A stretch of DNA of 64,000 nt, from contig NZ_CP072389.1 of assembly GCF_018127785.1 (NCBI RefSeq), forward strand, positions 1,302,001-1,366,000. The letters are read 5' to 3'. Position numbers and translations under genes: made by a program. Under the pieces are notes generated by a model. That model saw nothing but the letters and a program-made list of their open reading frames with translations, did not search any database and was not told the DNA's origin. Source of the DNA: Prevotella scopos JCM 17725 (GTDB lineage: Bacteria; Bacteroidota; Bacteroidia; Bacteroidales; Bacteroidaceae). Shown one piece after another: positions 27,872-35,784 of this stretch (within the stretch, counting starts at the first letter, position 1; each line of letters opens with the position of its first letter).

Positions 27872-28984
27872 ATGAAAATCCTACTATTAGGAGAATATAG
27901 CAACGTACATAACACGCTGGCACGGGGCTTACGTGAACTTGGACATACGGTAACGGTGGTGTCGAATGGGGACTTTTGGAAGAATTATCCACGTGACATC
28001 GATGTTACCAGGCGACCCGGTAAGATGGGGGGCATGCTTTTGATGGTAAAGATTTATGCGCTTCTACCCCGTCTGCGAGGCTATGACATTGTGCAATTCA
28101 TCAACCCGCAGTTCTGTGAACTGAAGGCGGAACGGCTTTTTCCACTCTTTCGGTATCTGAAAAAGCATAATAAAAAACTTGTACTTGGTGGTTTCGGAAT
28201 GGATTATTATTGGGTGAACACTTGCTCAACAACCATGCCACTGCGCTACAGCGACTTCAATATCGGGAAAGAACTGCGCCAGAATAAGGAGGCAAGCATC
28301 GAAAGAAAAGACTGGATAGGGACCGAGAAAGAACGCCTGAACAGACTGATGGCGGAGCAATGCAATGGGATTGTGACCGGACTCTATGAGTATTGGCGTT
28401 GCTATGAACCTTGTTTCCCTGAGAAGACAACCTTTATCCCCTTCCCCATTGTTGTGGGGGAAGCCCCTGTCATAGCCGATGAAACACCCGAGAGGTTGAA
28501 CCTCTTTATCGGAATCAGTAAGAGCCGGTCGATATATAAAGGGACAGACATCATGTTGCGAGCCGCTGAAGCCGTGAAGAAAGATTATCCCGACCGACTC
28601 AACCTCACCGTTGTCTGCGGCTTACCTTTTGCCGAATACGTGCGAAGGATGCTTGGCTCTGACGCTATCATGGACCAGCTTTACAGTTATACGCCCTCAA
28701 TGAATCCACTTGAAGCGATGGCACATGGTATTATCTGCATCGGTGGTGGTGAGCCAGAGAACTACGAAATCATCCACGAGACGTCCCTCCACCCTATCAT
28801 CAACGTCCTCCCTACTTACGAGAGCTGTGTTAAAGAGCTTACTCGCCTTGTCAATAACCTTAATCTCATCCCACAACTGCGCCGCGAGAGTTATGAATAT
28901 GTACGCAAGCATCATGAGTATATCAAGGTTGCTCACCAGTATGAGGTGTTTTATCGGGGGCTGTTAAGGGAGAAGGAGTATTAG
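27872..28984 (+). CDS. Glycosyltransferase family 1/4-type (GT-B)
   Basis: A 370-residue GT-B protein. It has an N-terminal Rossmann start MKILLLGEYSNVHNTLARGLRELGH, a central IVTGLYEYWRCY linker, and a C-terminal donor domain with FIGISKSRSIYKGTDIML and a PSMNPLEAMAHG...GGGEPENYE loop equivalent to the E(x7)E motif. It completes the glycan cluster. It starts 18 bp after the antitoxin stop, so the antitoxin gene sits inside the transcription unit. Confidence 0.85.
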   Translation: MKILLLGEYSNVHNTLARGLRELGHTVTVVSNGDFWKNYPRDIDVTRRPGKMGGMLLMVKIYALLPRLRGYDIVQFINPQFCELKAERLFPLFRYLKKHNKKLVLGGFGMDYYWVNTCSTTMPLRYSDFNIGKELRQNKEASIERKDWIGTEKERLNRLMAEQCNGIVTGLYEYWRCYEPCFPEKTTFIPFPIVVGEAPVIADETPERLNLFIGISKSRSIYKGTDIMLRAAEAVKKDYPDRLNLTVVCGLPFAEYVRRMLGSDAIMDQLYSYTPSMNPLEAMAHGIICIGGGEPENYEIIHETSLHPIINVLPTYESCVKELTRLVNNLNLIPQLRRESYEYVRKHHEYIKVAHQYEVFYRGLLREKEY

Positions 28985-29080
28985 CCTTATTGGGCTAATA
29001 AGGCTAATAACAATTGGGCTAATAAGTCCAATAAGGCTAATAACAATCAGGCTAATAAGCCCTATTAGGCTAATAACCCC
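28985..29080 (+). repeat. GGCTAATAA tandem array
   Basis: Six to seven imperfect copies of GGCTAATAA, spaced by short TAAC/TAAG linkers, directly after the glycosyltransferase stop. Non-coding and likely variable in copy number. Confidence 0.7.
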
Positions 29081-29083
29081 AAT

Positions 29084-29116
29084 AAAAAAAGTGAAGCCTA
29101 AAGCTTCACTTTTTTC
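29084..29116. terminator. Bidirectional terminator between convergent genes
   Basis: A-run plus GTGAAGC (29084-29097), loop CTAAA, GCTTCAC plus T-run (29103-29115). It serves both the glycan cluster and the convergent GHL10 gene, whose stop codon is in the loop. Confidence 0.88.
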
Positions 29117-30618
29117 TTTTTCCCATGACTCTCGTTACTCATGCGGTCGAGCGCTGTAACGACATAGACGTATTTTGTTTGCCCATCCTTATAATTAAGG
29201 CGGAGCTTATTACCATATGGCATTCCCACAATCTTTGAAGGATCGTTGAGATTGATTGGCTCATCAGCAAAGAAGCGATAAACGACATAACGATAAGGAG
29301 CATCCTGCCAACCTTCTCCCTTTGGTGCCTTCCATGTCAGATAATAGTAGCCATCACTCTCCTGTCTTGCCTTCACCTTCTTAGGCTTTGATGGAGCCTC
29401 ATCATCTATAAATGGCATCAAAGGCTGCAAAGCAGGATAACGCCAATAATGGGTGCGAAGGAGTGTACCATAGTTGCCAGGATTGTCAACAACCGACTTA
29501 GCATACCACAAGACGGTTCCCTTCACATTCGATGCCTGATCATGTAGCAGTCGTTTCGCTGGTAGCTGATGGGAGTTAGGGTTCTTCAAATCAGCATATC
29601 TCACCGTACGAAGCACGTCCTCACCAATATAAAGCGGACGATTACCTGCATAACGATTCCACCATCCGATGAGTTCCTTATAATCGGCCGCACGGTTGCC
29701 TATCTCCCAATAAATCTGTGGCACACAATAGTCTATCCAACCATTGTTCACCCACTTCAATACGTCCGCATAAAGGTCGTCATAGTTCTGCAAACCATTT
29801 GTCCGGCTACCATTGCTTGGGTCGCTCTTTTGATTGCGATAGATGCCGAAAGGTGACACACCAAACTTCACCCATGGCTTACGACGACGGATGGTCTCAC
29901 CCAGTTGCTTGATAAAGAGATCTACGTTGTTACGTCTCCAATCGTTGATATTGGTAAATCCTCGTCTGTCACGTTGGAAGTAAGCCTGGTCAGGAATGGT
30001 CTGTCCCGGTGCTGGATAAGGATAGAAATAATCGTCAATATGCAAGCCATCAACATCATAACGGCTGATGATATCATCCACAACCGCACAGATATAATTA
30101 CGATTCTCTGGCAGAGCAGGGTTGAGGATGTAAAGTCCATCGTATGAGAAGACATGCGAAGGATTAGTTATCGCAATATGGTTTGTTGCCAACTGCGTGG
30201 TGTTCTTTGTCTTAGCACGATAAGGATTAATCCACGCATGGAGTTCCATACCACGGTTATGACACTCGGTAATCATCCACTGCAATGGGTCCCAATAAGG
30301 TGAGGGTGGTGTTCCCTGCCGACCCGTGAGAAACTTGCTCCACGGTTCATACTTACTTGGATAGAGCGCATCACACTCGGCACGCACCTGAAAGATGATC
30401 GCATTCACACCATCCTTCTGCAGTTCGTCCAACTGATAACGTAGCGTGCGCTGCATCTCTTGTGTCCCGATTCCTTGGAACTGTCCGTTCACACACTGAA
30501 TCCACGCACCGCGGAACTCTCGTTTCTTAGCTGGGACTTGTCCATATAGGGCATTACCCGCTCCAATGAAAAGCACTGCGGCAATCAATAATCTCAATAG
30601 AGAATGAAATTGTCTCAT
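29098..30618 (-). CDS. GHL10/DUF187 family glycoside-hydrolase-like protein (YngK-type)
   Basis: A 506-residue exported protein with a signal peptide ending LYGQ. A GHL10 TIM barrel follows (~34-400, FRGAWIQCVNGQFQG, NAIIFQVRAECDALYPSKYEPWS, HAWINPYRAK, VDGLHIDDYFYPYP, VPQIYWEIG), then a fibronectin-III-like C-terminus (~420-500). Related proteins are thought to act on peptidoglycan or acidic polysaccharide. The acidic pair in HIDDYFY is the likely catalytic site. It is convergent with the glycan cluster and transcribed alone. Confidence 0.88.
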   Translation of the reverse strand: MRQFHSLLRLLIAAVLFIGAGNALYGQVPAKKREFRGAWIQCVNGQFQGIGTQEMQRTLRYQLDELQKDGVNAIIFQVRAECDALYPSKYEPWSKFLTGRQGTPPSPYWDPLQWMITECHNRGMELHAWINPYRAKTKNTTQLATNHIAITNPSHVFSYDGLYILNPALPENRNYICAVVDDIISRYDVDGLHIDDYFYPYPAPGQTIPDQAYFQRDRRGFTNINDWRRNNVDLFIKQLGETIRRRKPWVKFGVSPFGIYRNQKSDPSNGSRTNGLQNYDDLYADVLKWVNNGWIDYCVPQIYWEIGNRAADYKELIGWWNRYAGNRPLYIGEDVLRTVRYADLKNPNSHQLPAKRLLHDQASNVKGTVLWYAKSVVDNPGNYGTLLRTHYWRYPALQPLMPFIDDEAPSKPKKVKARQESDGYYYLTWKAPKGEGWQDAPYRYVVYRFFADEPINLNDPSKIVGMPYGNKLRLNYKDGQTKYVYVVTALDRMSNESHGKKKKVKL

Positions 30619-30639
30619 TATTTTAATTTAGTTATATGC

Positions 30640-30921
30640 GAATAAGAAGCCCCTCCCCCTTACCCCTCCCCCAAAGGGAGGGGAGTGAAATGCGTGATAC
30701 CCATATCAGTTCGGAAAGTTTTTATGGGTGAAAACCCTATCAATTAAGAAAGCTTTTATGAGCGATACCCTATCAGTTCGGGAACTTTTATGCGTGATTC
30801 CGCCCCTCTCTCAGTAAGAGAACCCCTTTCTGTGAGTCCCCAAGCAAACTGTTTCCAGCACTCCCCCTCTCCCTTCGGAGAGGGGGCTGGGGGGTGAGGC
30901 TTTGTGTTGGGGGGTGAGGCT
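30640..30921. repeat. REP-like hairpins and a 32-bp tandem repeat
   Basis: 30650-30685 and 30862-30920 hold GC-rich REP-like hairpins (CCCTCCC/GGGAGGG; CTCCCTTCGGAG followed by GGGGGGTGAGGC twice). Between them, 30692-30801 holds three copies of a ~32-bp unit, core ACCCTATCAGTTCGGGAA with CTTTTATGCGTGA. No gene. Confidence 0.65.
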
Positions 30922-31344
30922 TTATCTCCTCCCTGCCATTTTCCTAAACATCTGGCGGTGGAAGCGGCGTTCAGCCTCTAACACGCGCATCAGCTTTGTG
31001 GCAGGAATCACCTTTAGCATCTCCTTATGATAACGCTGTTCTATTTGTTTTAATTGTATCTCGTAGGTATCAGCCCGTTCAATCATCTCGAGTGCCTCAC
31101 GTTCTGACGATGGTCGCGCACTATGAATGGCACGCAGTCTATCGAAATAACCACGCTGCTTGGTCCTCATCTCATCAAAGATAGGAAAAAGTCGTGCTGC
31201 CTCTTGTGTAGTCAAACCAGCCTCTTGCGTTATAAAGCGATGCGTCTCTGCCTTTAACCTATTAAAGTCAACCTTCCCCTGTGCGTGCATCAATGTCGCA
31301 CTAAAGAAAATACAGAGCAATAAGAGTAATCTTTTGTATTTCAT
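30922..31344 (-). CDS. Small periplasmic Spy/CpxP-like helical protein
   Basis: The start is placed at the ATG giving MKYKRLLLLLCIFFSAT, a proper signal peptide; longer versions add a non-signal extension. The mature ~120 residues are helical and highly charged, with FPIFDEMRTKQRGYFDRLR and IEQRYHKEMLKVIPATKLMRVLEAERRF, like the sensor-type small proteins downstream of ECF sigma/anti-sigma pairs. It may sense envelope stress or buffer the anti-sigma factor. It is the last gene of a four-gene unit. Confidence 0.7.
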   Translation of the reverse strand: MKYKRLLLLLCIFFSATLMHAQGKVDFNRLKAETHRFITQEAGLTTQEAARLFPIFDEMRTKQRGYFDRLRAIHSARPSSEREALEMIERADTYEIQLKQIEQRYHKEMLKVIPATKLMRVLEAERRFHRQMFRKMAGRR

Positions 31345-31363
31345 TCCTTCACCATCATTATTA

Positions 31364-31756
31364 TTATTCGCTTGCCAAAGAAGCATACATATCTCCCTCA
31401 TCTATCATAAAATAGTCGGCTGTACGATCGAAATCATCACCTGACGAAGCTGCCTGATACTTTGTTTGTCCAGCCATACCATTGTGTACAGCAGTCTCGC
31501 TACCCTTCGAAGCATCAAAGTCATGGAAGGTTAGGAAGCCTATCAACACAATTCCAATGGTCATCGCTGCTGCCACTAACGGACGCAGATAACGCATCGT
31601 AGCGTGACGCGACTTCAACGTTACAACCTTTCCTTTCTGCTCCTCTGTTGGTATCTGATCCATCACACGGGAAGACAATTCAGAGAAGTAATTCTCCGGA
31701 ACTGTGAAAGGGCGCTGCGTACCATATTTCTTTTGTAAATGATTCGTTGATTCCAT
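31364..31756 (-). CDS. Single-pass membrane protein, probable anti-sigma factor
   Basis: A 130-residue protein. Its N-terminal part has the VPENYFSELSSRVMDQIP motif common in anti-sigma-like proteins of Bacteroidota, one membrane helix lies at ~58-76 (LRPLVAAAMTIGIVLIGFL), and the periplasmic tail ends in DEGDMYASLASE. It follows the ECF sigma gene by 67 bp in the same direction. Holding the sigma factor at the membrane is inferred from context; no zinc-binding HxxxCxxC motif is present. Confidence 0.75.
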   Translation of the reverse strand: MESTNHLQKKYGTQRPFTVPENYFSELSSRVMDQIPTEEQKGKVVTLKSRHATMRYLRPLVAAAMTIGIVLIGFLTFHDFDASKGSETAVHNGMAGQTKYQAASSGDDFDRTADYFMIDEGDMYASLASE

Positions 31757-31823
31757 AAAGTTCTTTCTTTGATATAACTTAGATTGCAGAAAGGTAGAAT
31801 GGTTTAATTATCAAGGTAAAATA

Positions 31824-32372
31824 TTATTCATTCCGCTTCACGTAGTCAGTAATCTTCTGCACAGCAATGTGATAAGAAGCTTTCAGCGAGCCCTCGCTTG
31901 TACCTAATATCTCGCTCATCTCGGAGTATTTCATCTCGTCATAATAACGAAGTGTGAACACCGTACGCTGCACATTAGGCAAGGTTGCGATGGCTTCCTG
32001 CAACAACGCCTGACTCTTGTCACCATCGAAGTAGTCGTCTGCCATCAACCGATTTGCCACCGTGAGGTCGGCATCAGCACTGGACAATGTCGCTGTCTTT
32101 TGATGACGAAGGAAGTCGAGTGCCTCGTTGATAGCTATACGATAGAACCATGTGGAGAGCTTTGCTTTTCCTTGAAAGGTCGGAAGATTCTTCCATGCCT
32201 TGAGAAACGTGTTTTGCAACACATCATCGGCATCGTCATGAGTAAGGACTATACTACGAATTTTCCAATACAACGCCTGGCTGTATTGGTCAACTATCGT
32301 GGGGAAAACCTTCTGTCTTCCTTCTGGACTCGCCAACTGGCGAATCACTTCAGCTTCATCGAGGGGAGTCAC
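31824..32372 (-). CDS. ECF RNA polymerase sigma factor
   Basis: A 182-residue sigma-70 family protein with region 2 (~20-90, DDADDVLQNTFLKAWKNLPTF and WFYRIAINEALDFLR) and region 4 (~125-178, LPNVQRTVFTLRYYDEMKYSEMSEILGTSEGSLKASYHIA). It directs polymerase to a small envelope-related regulon. It lies between a tiny CTD-like secreted protein and its anti-sigma factor. Confidence 0.95.
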   Translation of the reverse strand: MTPLDEAEVIRQLASPEGRQKVFPTIVDQYSQALYWKIRSIVLTHDDADDVLQNTFLKAWKNLPTFQGKAKLSTWFYRIAINEALDFLRHQKTATLSSADADLTVANRLMADDYFDGDKSQALLQEAIATLPNVQRTVFTLRYYDEMKYSEMSEILGTSEGSLKASYHIAVQKITDYVKRNE

Positions 32373-32417
32373 TACTCTTCTGGAAAAGGCTTAGATGGTC
32401 AAGCGCTAAACAGCGTC

Positions 32418-32729
32418 TTAACGGATAGATACCTTGCGGACTACATTGCCCACCTTAACGATATAGCATCCCTTCGGGAAGTTGAGCGTATAGTGCTTAT
32501 CGCTGCCGTCAACTTTCACGCTCATCACGCGTACGCCTGTCACATTATAGACAGCTAACTGCTCATCCTCAGCCCCAACAACATGCAACACGTTACCCAC
32601 AACTGAAATTGATATCGTCTGTGTATCAAAGTCTATCAAATCAATTGCCGCACGCGCCTGCACCGGAGCAGCGAAGCCTACAGACAGCAGTAATGTGAAA
32701 AGTAAAGGAGTAAATATATTTTTTATCAT
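32418..32729 (-). CDS. Tiny exported protein made of a T9SS-type sorting domain only
   Basis: A 103-residue protein with signal peptide (ends VQAR, ~residue 26) and then essentially only a type A T9SS-like C-terminal domain (~45-103): LAVYNVTGVRVMSVKVDG...LNFPKGCYIVKVGNVVRKVSIR. It has no passenger domain. It is the first gene of the ECF operon (45 bp to sigma). It might be a dummy T9SS substrate or a sensor of secretion status coupled to the sigma factor; that is inference. Confidence 0.75.
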   Translation of the reverse strand: MIKNIFTPLLFTLLLSVGFAAPVQARAAIDLIDFDTQTISISVVGNVLHVVGAEDEQLAVYNVTGVRVMSVKVDGSDKHYTLNFPKGCYIVKVGNVVRKVSIR

Positions 32730-32753
32730 AGACTATGCTTTTTATGTTTGCCA

Positions 32754-32761
32754 CAAAGATA
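32754..32761 (-). promoter_or_regulatory. -7 box upstream of the ECF operon
   Basis: TATCTTTG on the minus strand, 25 bp before the start of the first gene. No clear -33 element is seen. Confidence 0.4.
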
Positions 32762-32865
32762 ACAAATTTAAGAATACATCTGTCCGCTTTATTGCCTAAG
32801 TCTATCAAGATTTAATGTTAATTAAGAGTTTATCTGCAAAGTTAATTCATAATTTACAATCCTCA

Positions 32866-32962
32866 TTAATTCATAAATCATAATTATGATATACTCAGTT
32901 TGCTAAAGGCGCTACAAGCAACTTGTTCACTTGTCAACTTGTTCACTTGTCAACCCGTCAAC
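32866..32962 (+). repeat. Right half of the composite dispersed element
   Basis: CATAATTATGATATACTCAG, then GCTACAAGCAACTTGTTCAC and octamers to 32962, matching the distal half of the element at 23822-24023. The left half is missing. Confidence 0.6.
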
Positions 32963-33029
32963 TGCAAAACATTCAGATGAATTTCTGTTTCTTTGGATAA
33001 ACAAAAGAATATATATTTATATAATTCGG

Positions 33030-33046
33030 CGACAAAAAAGTGTAAA
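33030..33046 (+). repeat. CGACAAAAAAGTGTAAA motif, copy 1
   Basis: The same 13-17 bp motif recurs at 34401-34417 and 34668-34684, each in front of or between the HU/M15 genes. Its complement CTACTTATTTGTCG occurs at 33066-33079 and TTACTAATTTGTCG at 33111-33124. It is a candidate protein-binding or recombination site. Confidence 0.5.
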
Positions 33047-33276
33047 GTTTAATTATTTCAGCAATCTACTTATTTGTCGTACATAAGCGAATCATTACAA
33101 CAGAAGAAAGTTACTAATTTGTCGCCCACGTTCACAACCAACTGATTTACAAAAATCTACAATAGTAGTAAATCAACCAAAAAAGAACGGGATACAAATT
33201 AGTAACAATGATAAAGAAAGAAAAACAAAACAAATACGCGATATTTGTAAAGAAAAGAGAAAGATAAAGCCAGCAA

Positions 33277-33410
33277 CTTCCTTATCTGTCTCACCACTCC
33301 TCCCAATCTGTCGGACATTCAAGAAAAAGACTCCCTTTTTGTCGCACAGAACCTACCTTACTGTCAAGGAAAACCTCCCTCGAAGTCGGACGAAACCTAC
33401 TTATCCGTCA
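33277..33410 (-). repeat. Iteron-like array, degenerate 22-bp units
   Basis: Six copies of a motif near CTACCTTATCTGTCG start at 33277, 33300, 33331, 33353, 33375 and 33397. The last four are spaced exactly 22 bp, that is two helical turns. On the minus strand the motif reads CGACAGATAAGGTAG, the same family as the CGACAAAAAAGTG sites. There is no ORF across it. It could be an operator array, a replication or segregation site, or a recombination site. Confidence 0.6.
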
Positions 33411-33524
33411 GTCATAAGCAGCATAAGCAGCTGTGTTTCAGAGCGTCTGAAATTCCTAAATAAGTCTAACTAAAGCGACTCTAATGACCGTCTAAAGCCT
33501 AGACGGGAGTGTTCTGTTAGCGTT

Positions 33525-33617
33525 TTACATACAAGAGCTGACACCCAGACTGGTTGCCAATGCCGTAAGTACAGTAACGAGAATATGCAAGATATTCTTC
33601 CAAAGAGTTTTATTCAT
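33525..33617 (-). CDS. 'Smalltalk' small protein
   Basis: A 30-residue protein beginning MNKTLWKNILHILVTVLTA and ending SLGVSSCM: a charged start, one hydrophobic helix and a C-terminal cysteine. It matches the small 'smalltalk' family found next to HU-like and amidase/M15 genes throughout Bacteroidales. It lies 92 bp after the HU-like gene on the same strand. The hydrophobic helix suggests membrane insertion or a lipoprotein-like peptide. Function unknown. Confidence 0.8.
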   Translation of the reverse strand: MNKTLWKNILHILVTVLTALATSLGVSSCM

Positions 33618-33709
33618 ACGATTTCAAACCATTAAAAGTGAATACTTAGTTAACGGAGGGCAGGGGCTGCGACTGTCACTCCCCTACCCTCACACCTCAT
33701 GCTCAACGA

Positions 33710-34228
33710 CTATGCGTGACCCTCGCCTGATGGTGTGTGCTCAGCAGTCTCTGAACCGGCTGAAGGCTCAGCGTTCTTCTTTGACTTCTCCTTTGACTTG
33801 GCAGCAGCCTTAGGCGCATCATACTGCACAGCCTCCTGAACACGCAAACCGCTGAGAAGGTTCTTCACACGACGGTGCATAGCATCAATGGTCACCGTTG
33901 GCGCAAAGAGAACATGCGCACCATAGATGTCACGTTGTGCATTGAAGTCTTGTGCCTTCTCTACACCCAGTGAGTGAATACCTACACGGAAAGTTCCCAA
34001 TCCGTCGAGCTTCACACGGTTACCATCCTTGAGAACCTGATTCATCTCGAACACCAACGCACTGATCACCGCCAAGATGTCTGGCTCAGTAACAGTACAA
34101 CGCTCACTGACACGCTGTGCGAGATCCTTAACACCAACAACATCTGGACATACCGCACGGGCATACCAAAAACCCTTGCGCTTGCTGTTCTTACGATTGT
34201 CTTGATACATACGAAACTTGATTGACAT
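33710..34228 (-). CDS. HU-like DNA-binding protein with extended tail
   Basis: A 172-residue protein with an HU/IHF-like core (~1-125): MSIKFRMYQDNRKNSKRKG start, LAQRVSERCTVTEPDILAVI, KLDGLGTFRVGIHSLGV (the beta arm region). The low-complexity tail (~130-172) is rich in A, K, E and S. It belongs to the long HU-like group of Bacteroidales found with smalltalk and peptidoglycan hydrolase genes, not to housekeeping HU. It probably binds DNA non-specifically or at nearby repeats; the GACA-rich iteron array just downstream is a candidate target. Confidence 0.88.
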   Translation of the reverse strand: MSIKFRMYQDNRKNSKRKGFWYARAVCPDVVGVKDLAQRVSERCTVTEPDILAVISALVFEMNQVLKDGNRVKLDGLGTFRVGIHSLGVEKAQDFNAQRDIYGAHVLFAPTVTIDAMHRRVKNLLSGLRVQEAVQYDAPKAAAKSKEKSKKNAEPSAGSETAEHTPSGEGHA

Positions 34229-34704
34229 AACTTGAAAAATTTAAAAAGTGAAACAAAGAAATTATTGAAAAAAAAGAATCTAAAATCTTGCTAATCCGAA
34301 TGCGCTTAAAGTAAGCCTCTCCTACCTCGCCGCCGTCCGCTGGTCACCCCCCCTCCCCAAAAGAAAGAAGGGGAGGGACAACAACCTAAAATACATATTG
34401 CGACAAAAAAGTGTAAAAATAAATAAACAAACAAATAAAAAAGTAAACAGATAAAAAGACTAAAAGATAAAAAGATAAACACGCAAATAACTAAAAACAC
34501 AATAACGCAAAAACGTATAAAAATATAAAGGTAAAAGTTGGAAAACACAAAAACGTAAAAACATACTTCATCATAAACATAAAAGATTAAAAATATGAAA
34601 AGATATTCACGTAAATAATTAAAATTGCTATTCTCAATGACTTAAGATGCATCTTTCGGACTTATGGCGACAAAAAAGTGAAAAATCTCACCTGCTTCCC
34701 TACC
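34229..34704. other. Intergenic stretch with REP hairpin and A-rich repeats
   Basis: 34343-34376 is a REP-like hairpin (CCCCTCCCC...GGGGAGGG). 34401-34417 and 34668-34684 are copies of the CGACAAAAAAGTG motif. 34420-34600 is a purine-rich run of imperfect units such as AGATAAAAAG and ACGCAAAAACG. No gene. Confidence 0.6.
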
Positions 34705-35196
34705 CTATTTTGCTCCCAAAATCTGATGTCTGTTCTTCCCATTACGCTTATAACTGATGTGGATCCATCGTTTCATAACCGCGTCTTGAGGTTCAAGAAT
34801 CATCTGATCGAAGTCGGTTTTGGAGAGAACAGCCGCATATTTCCGACACATTTCAAGTCCTGTGACATGAATATCAACCGCCTCACCGCGCAAATGTTGC
34901 GAGTGTTCAGCCCCCATAACAGCCCTGTTCACAGCCTCGCAGCGATAACCTCCCACAACGATCACACGTCCCACACACCTTCTAAGCGGTTCTAAGACGC
35001 ATCTACAAAGTTCCCGAAGGTTCTCTATCACCTCCTCTCTAGAAGCCTCTCCAGGCGCTGGATTCTCCTCAGGCACATTGTTAACACCCATGTTCACCGC
35101 CGTCCCCGAGCGCATCATCTCGCCGACTGTAAAATGAGGAGAGAGCCGCTCCTCAAAGTCTATCTCAGTAGAATGATTATCGTTTATCATACACAT
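34705..35196 (-). CDS. M15-family peptidoglycan peptidase (D-Ala-D-Ala carboxypeptidase-like)
   Basis: A 163-residue protein without signal peptide, like phage endolysins. It has the M15A pattern: LSPHFTVGEMMRSG, LRELCRCVLEPLRR, VVGGYRCEAVNRAVMGAEHSQHLRGEAVDIHV (zinc ligands His and Asp in SQHLRGEAVDIH) and a distal WIHISY histidine. It should cut peptidoglycan stem peptides. It lies upstream of the HU-like and smalltalk genes on the same strand, a trio known in Bacteroidales though usually with the hydrolase last. Release through lysis or a prophage-derived role is inferred. Confidence 0.88.
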   Translation of the reverse strand: MCMINDNHSTEIDFEERLSPHFTVGEMMRSGTAVNMGVNNVPEENPAPGEASREEVIENLRELCRCVLEPLRRCVGRVIVVGGYRCEAVNRAVMGAEHSQHLRGEAVDIHVTGLEMCRKYAAVLSKTDFDQMILEPQDAVMKRWIHISYKRNGKNRHQILGAK

Positions 35197-35257
35197 TAAT
35201 TATTATAGGTACGTTATAAAACCTCTGTTCGTCATCCCTTCATTTCTGATGACGATG

Positions 35258-35288
35258 CAAAGGTACAACAGACAAAAGCCGATTGCAA
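35258..35288 (-). promoter_or_regulatory. Promoter of the M15 gene
   Basis: Minus strand TTG (35286-35288) and TACCTTTG (35258-35265), 20 bp apart, about 60 bp before the M15 start. Confidence 0.6.
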
Positions 35289-35659
35289 GGATGATATAGG
35301 TAGTAATGTATGTAGTCGGTACTAGATTATTTCAAGTGGACAAGTAACAAGTTTACGAAGTGCTTAAAAAAGACAAATAGCAGAATAAGACAAAAAGAAC
35401 AAAAGACAGAATAATATAAAAACAAAAGCAACCTACAAATGCCCGAAGCAATTTCCTTTGGCTTTACTGTCCCTAATGGAATATCTACTATTGCTATAAC
35501 GTTTAAATAGTAAAAGAGATAAAAAAGCACTTATTTTTTTTGATTAGTAGGGCTTAGATTTCAAAAATGATTGCGGAATTACCTTTATATAGGCAATTCC
35601 GCAAGATTTTATAGGGTATTTTAATTTTACCGGACAGCAATAATTCCTCAAAAACATTA
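35289..35659. other. Gene-free AT-rich stretch
   Basis: Short octamer-like repeats at 35336-35360 (AAGTGGACAAGTAACAAGTT). 35560-35610 contains TTGCGGAATT...AATTCCGCAA, an inverted repeat (about 35572-35602) that could act as a terminator or operator. No gene. Confidence 0.5.
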
Positions 35660-35688
35660 TTTGATTAAAGAAAAATAATTTAACTTTG
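35660..35688 (+). promoter_or_regulatory. Promoter of the STAND/TIR unit
   Basis: TTTG (35660-35663) and TAACTTTG (35681-35688), 17 bp apart, ~95 bp before the NTPase ATG. Confidence 0.6.
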
Positions 35689-35784
35689 TAGTAATAAATA
35701 TCATTTTACATTAGTGAAGCTATTTCACTATAGTTATTGATAAACACTCAAGAAAAATAAAAGCAAACTTTTTGACAAAACAAT

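Noticed and set aside
33277..33410. Possible second CRISPR array
   Set aside because: Units are degenerate, 22 bp apart, and have no unique spacers of CRISPR length.
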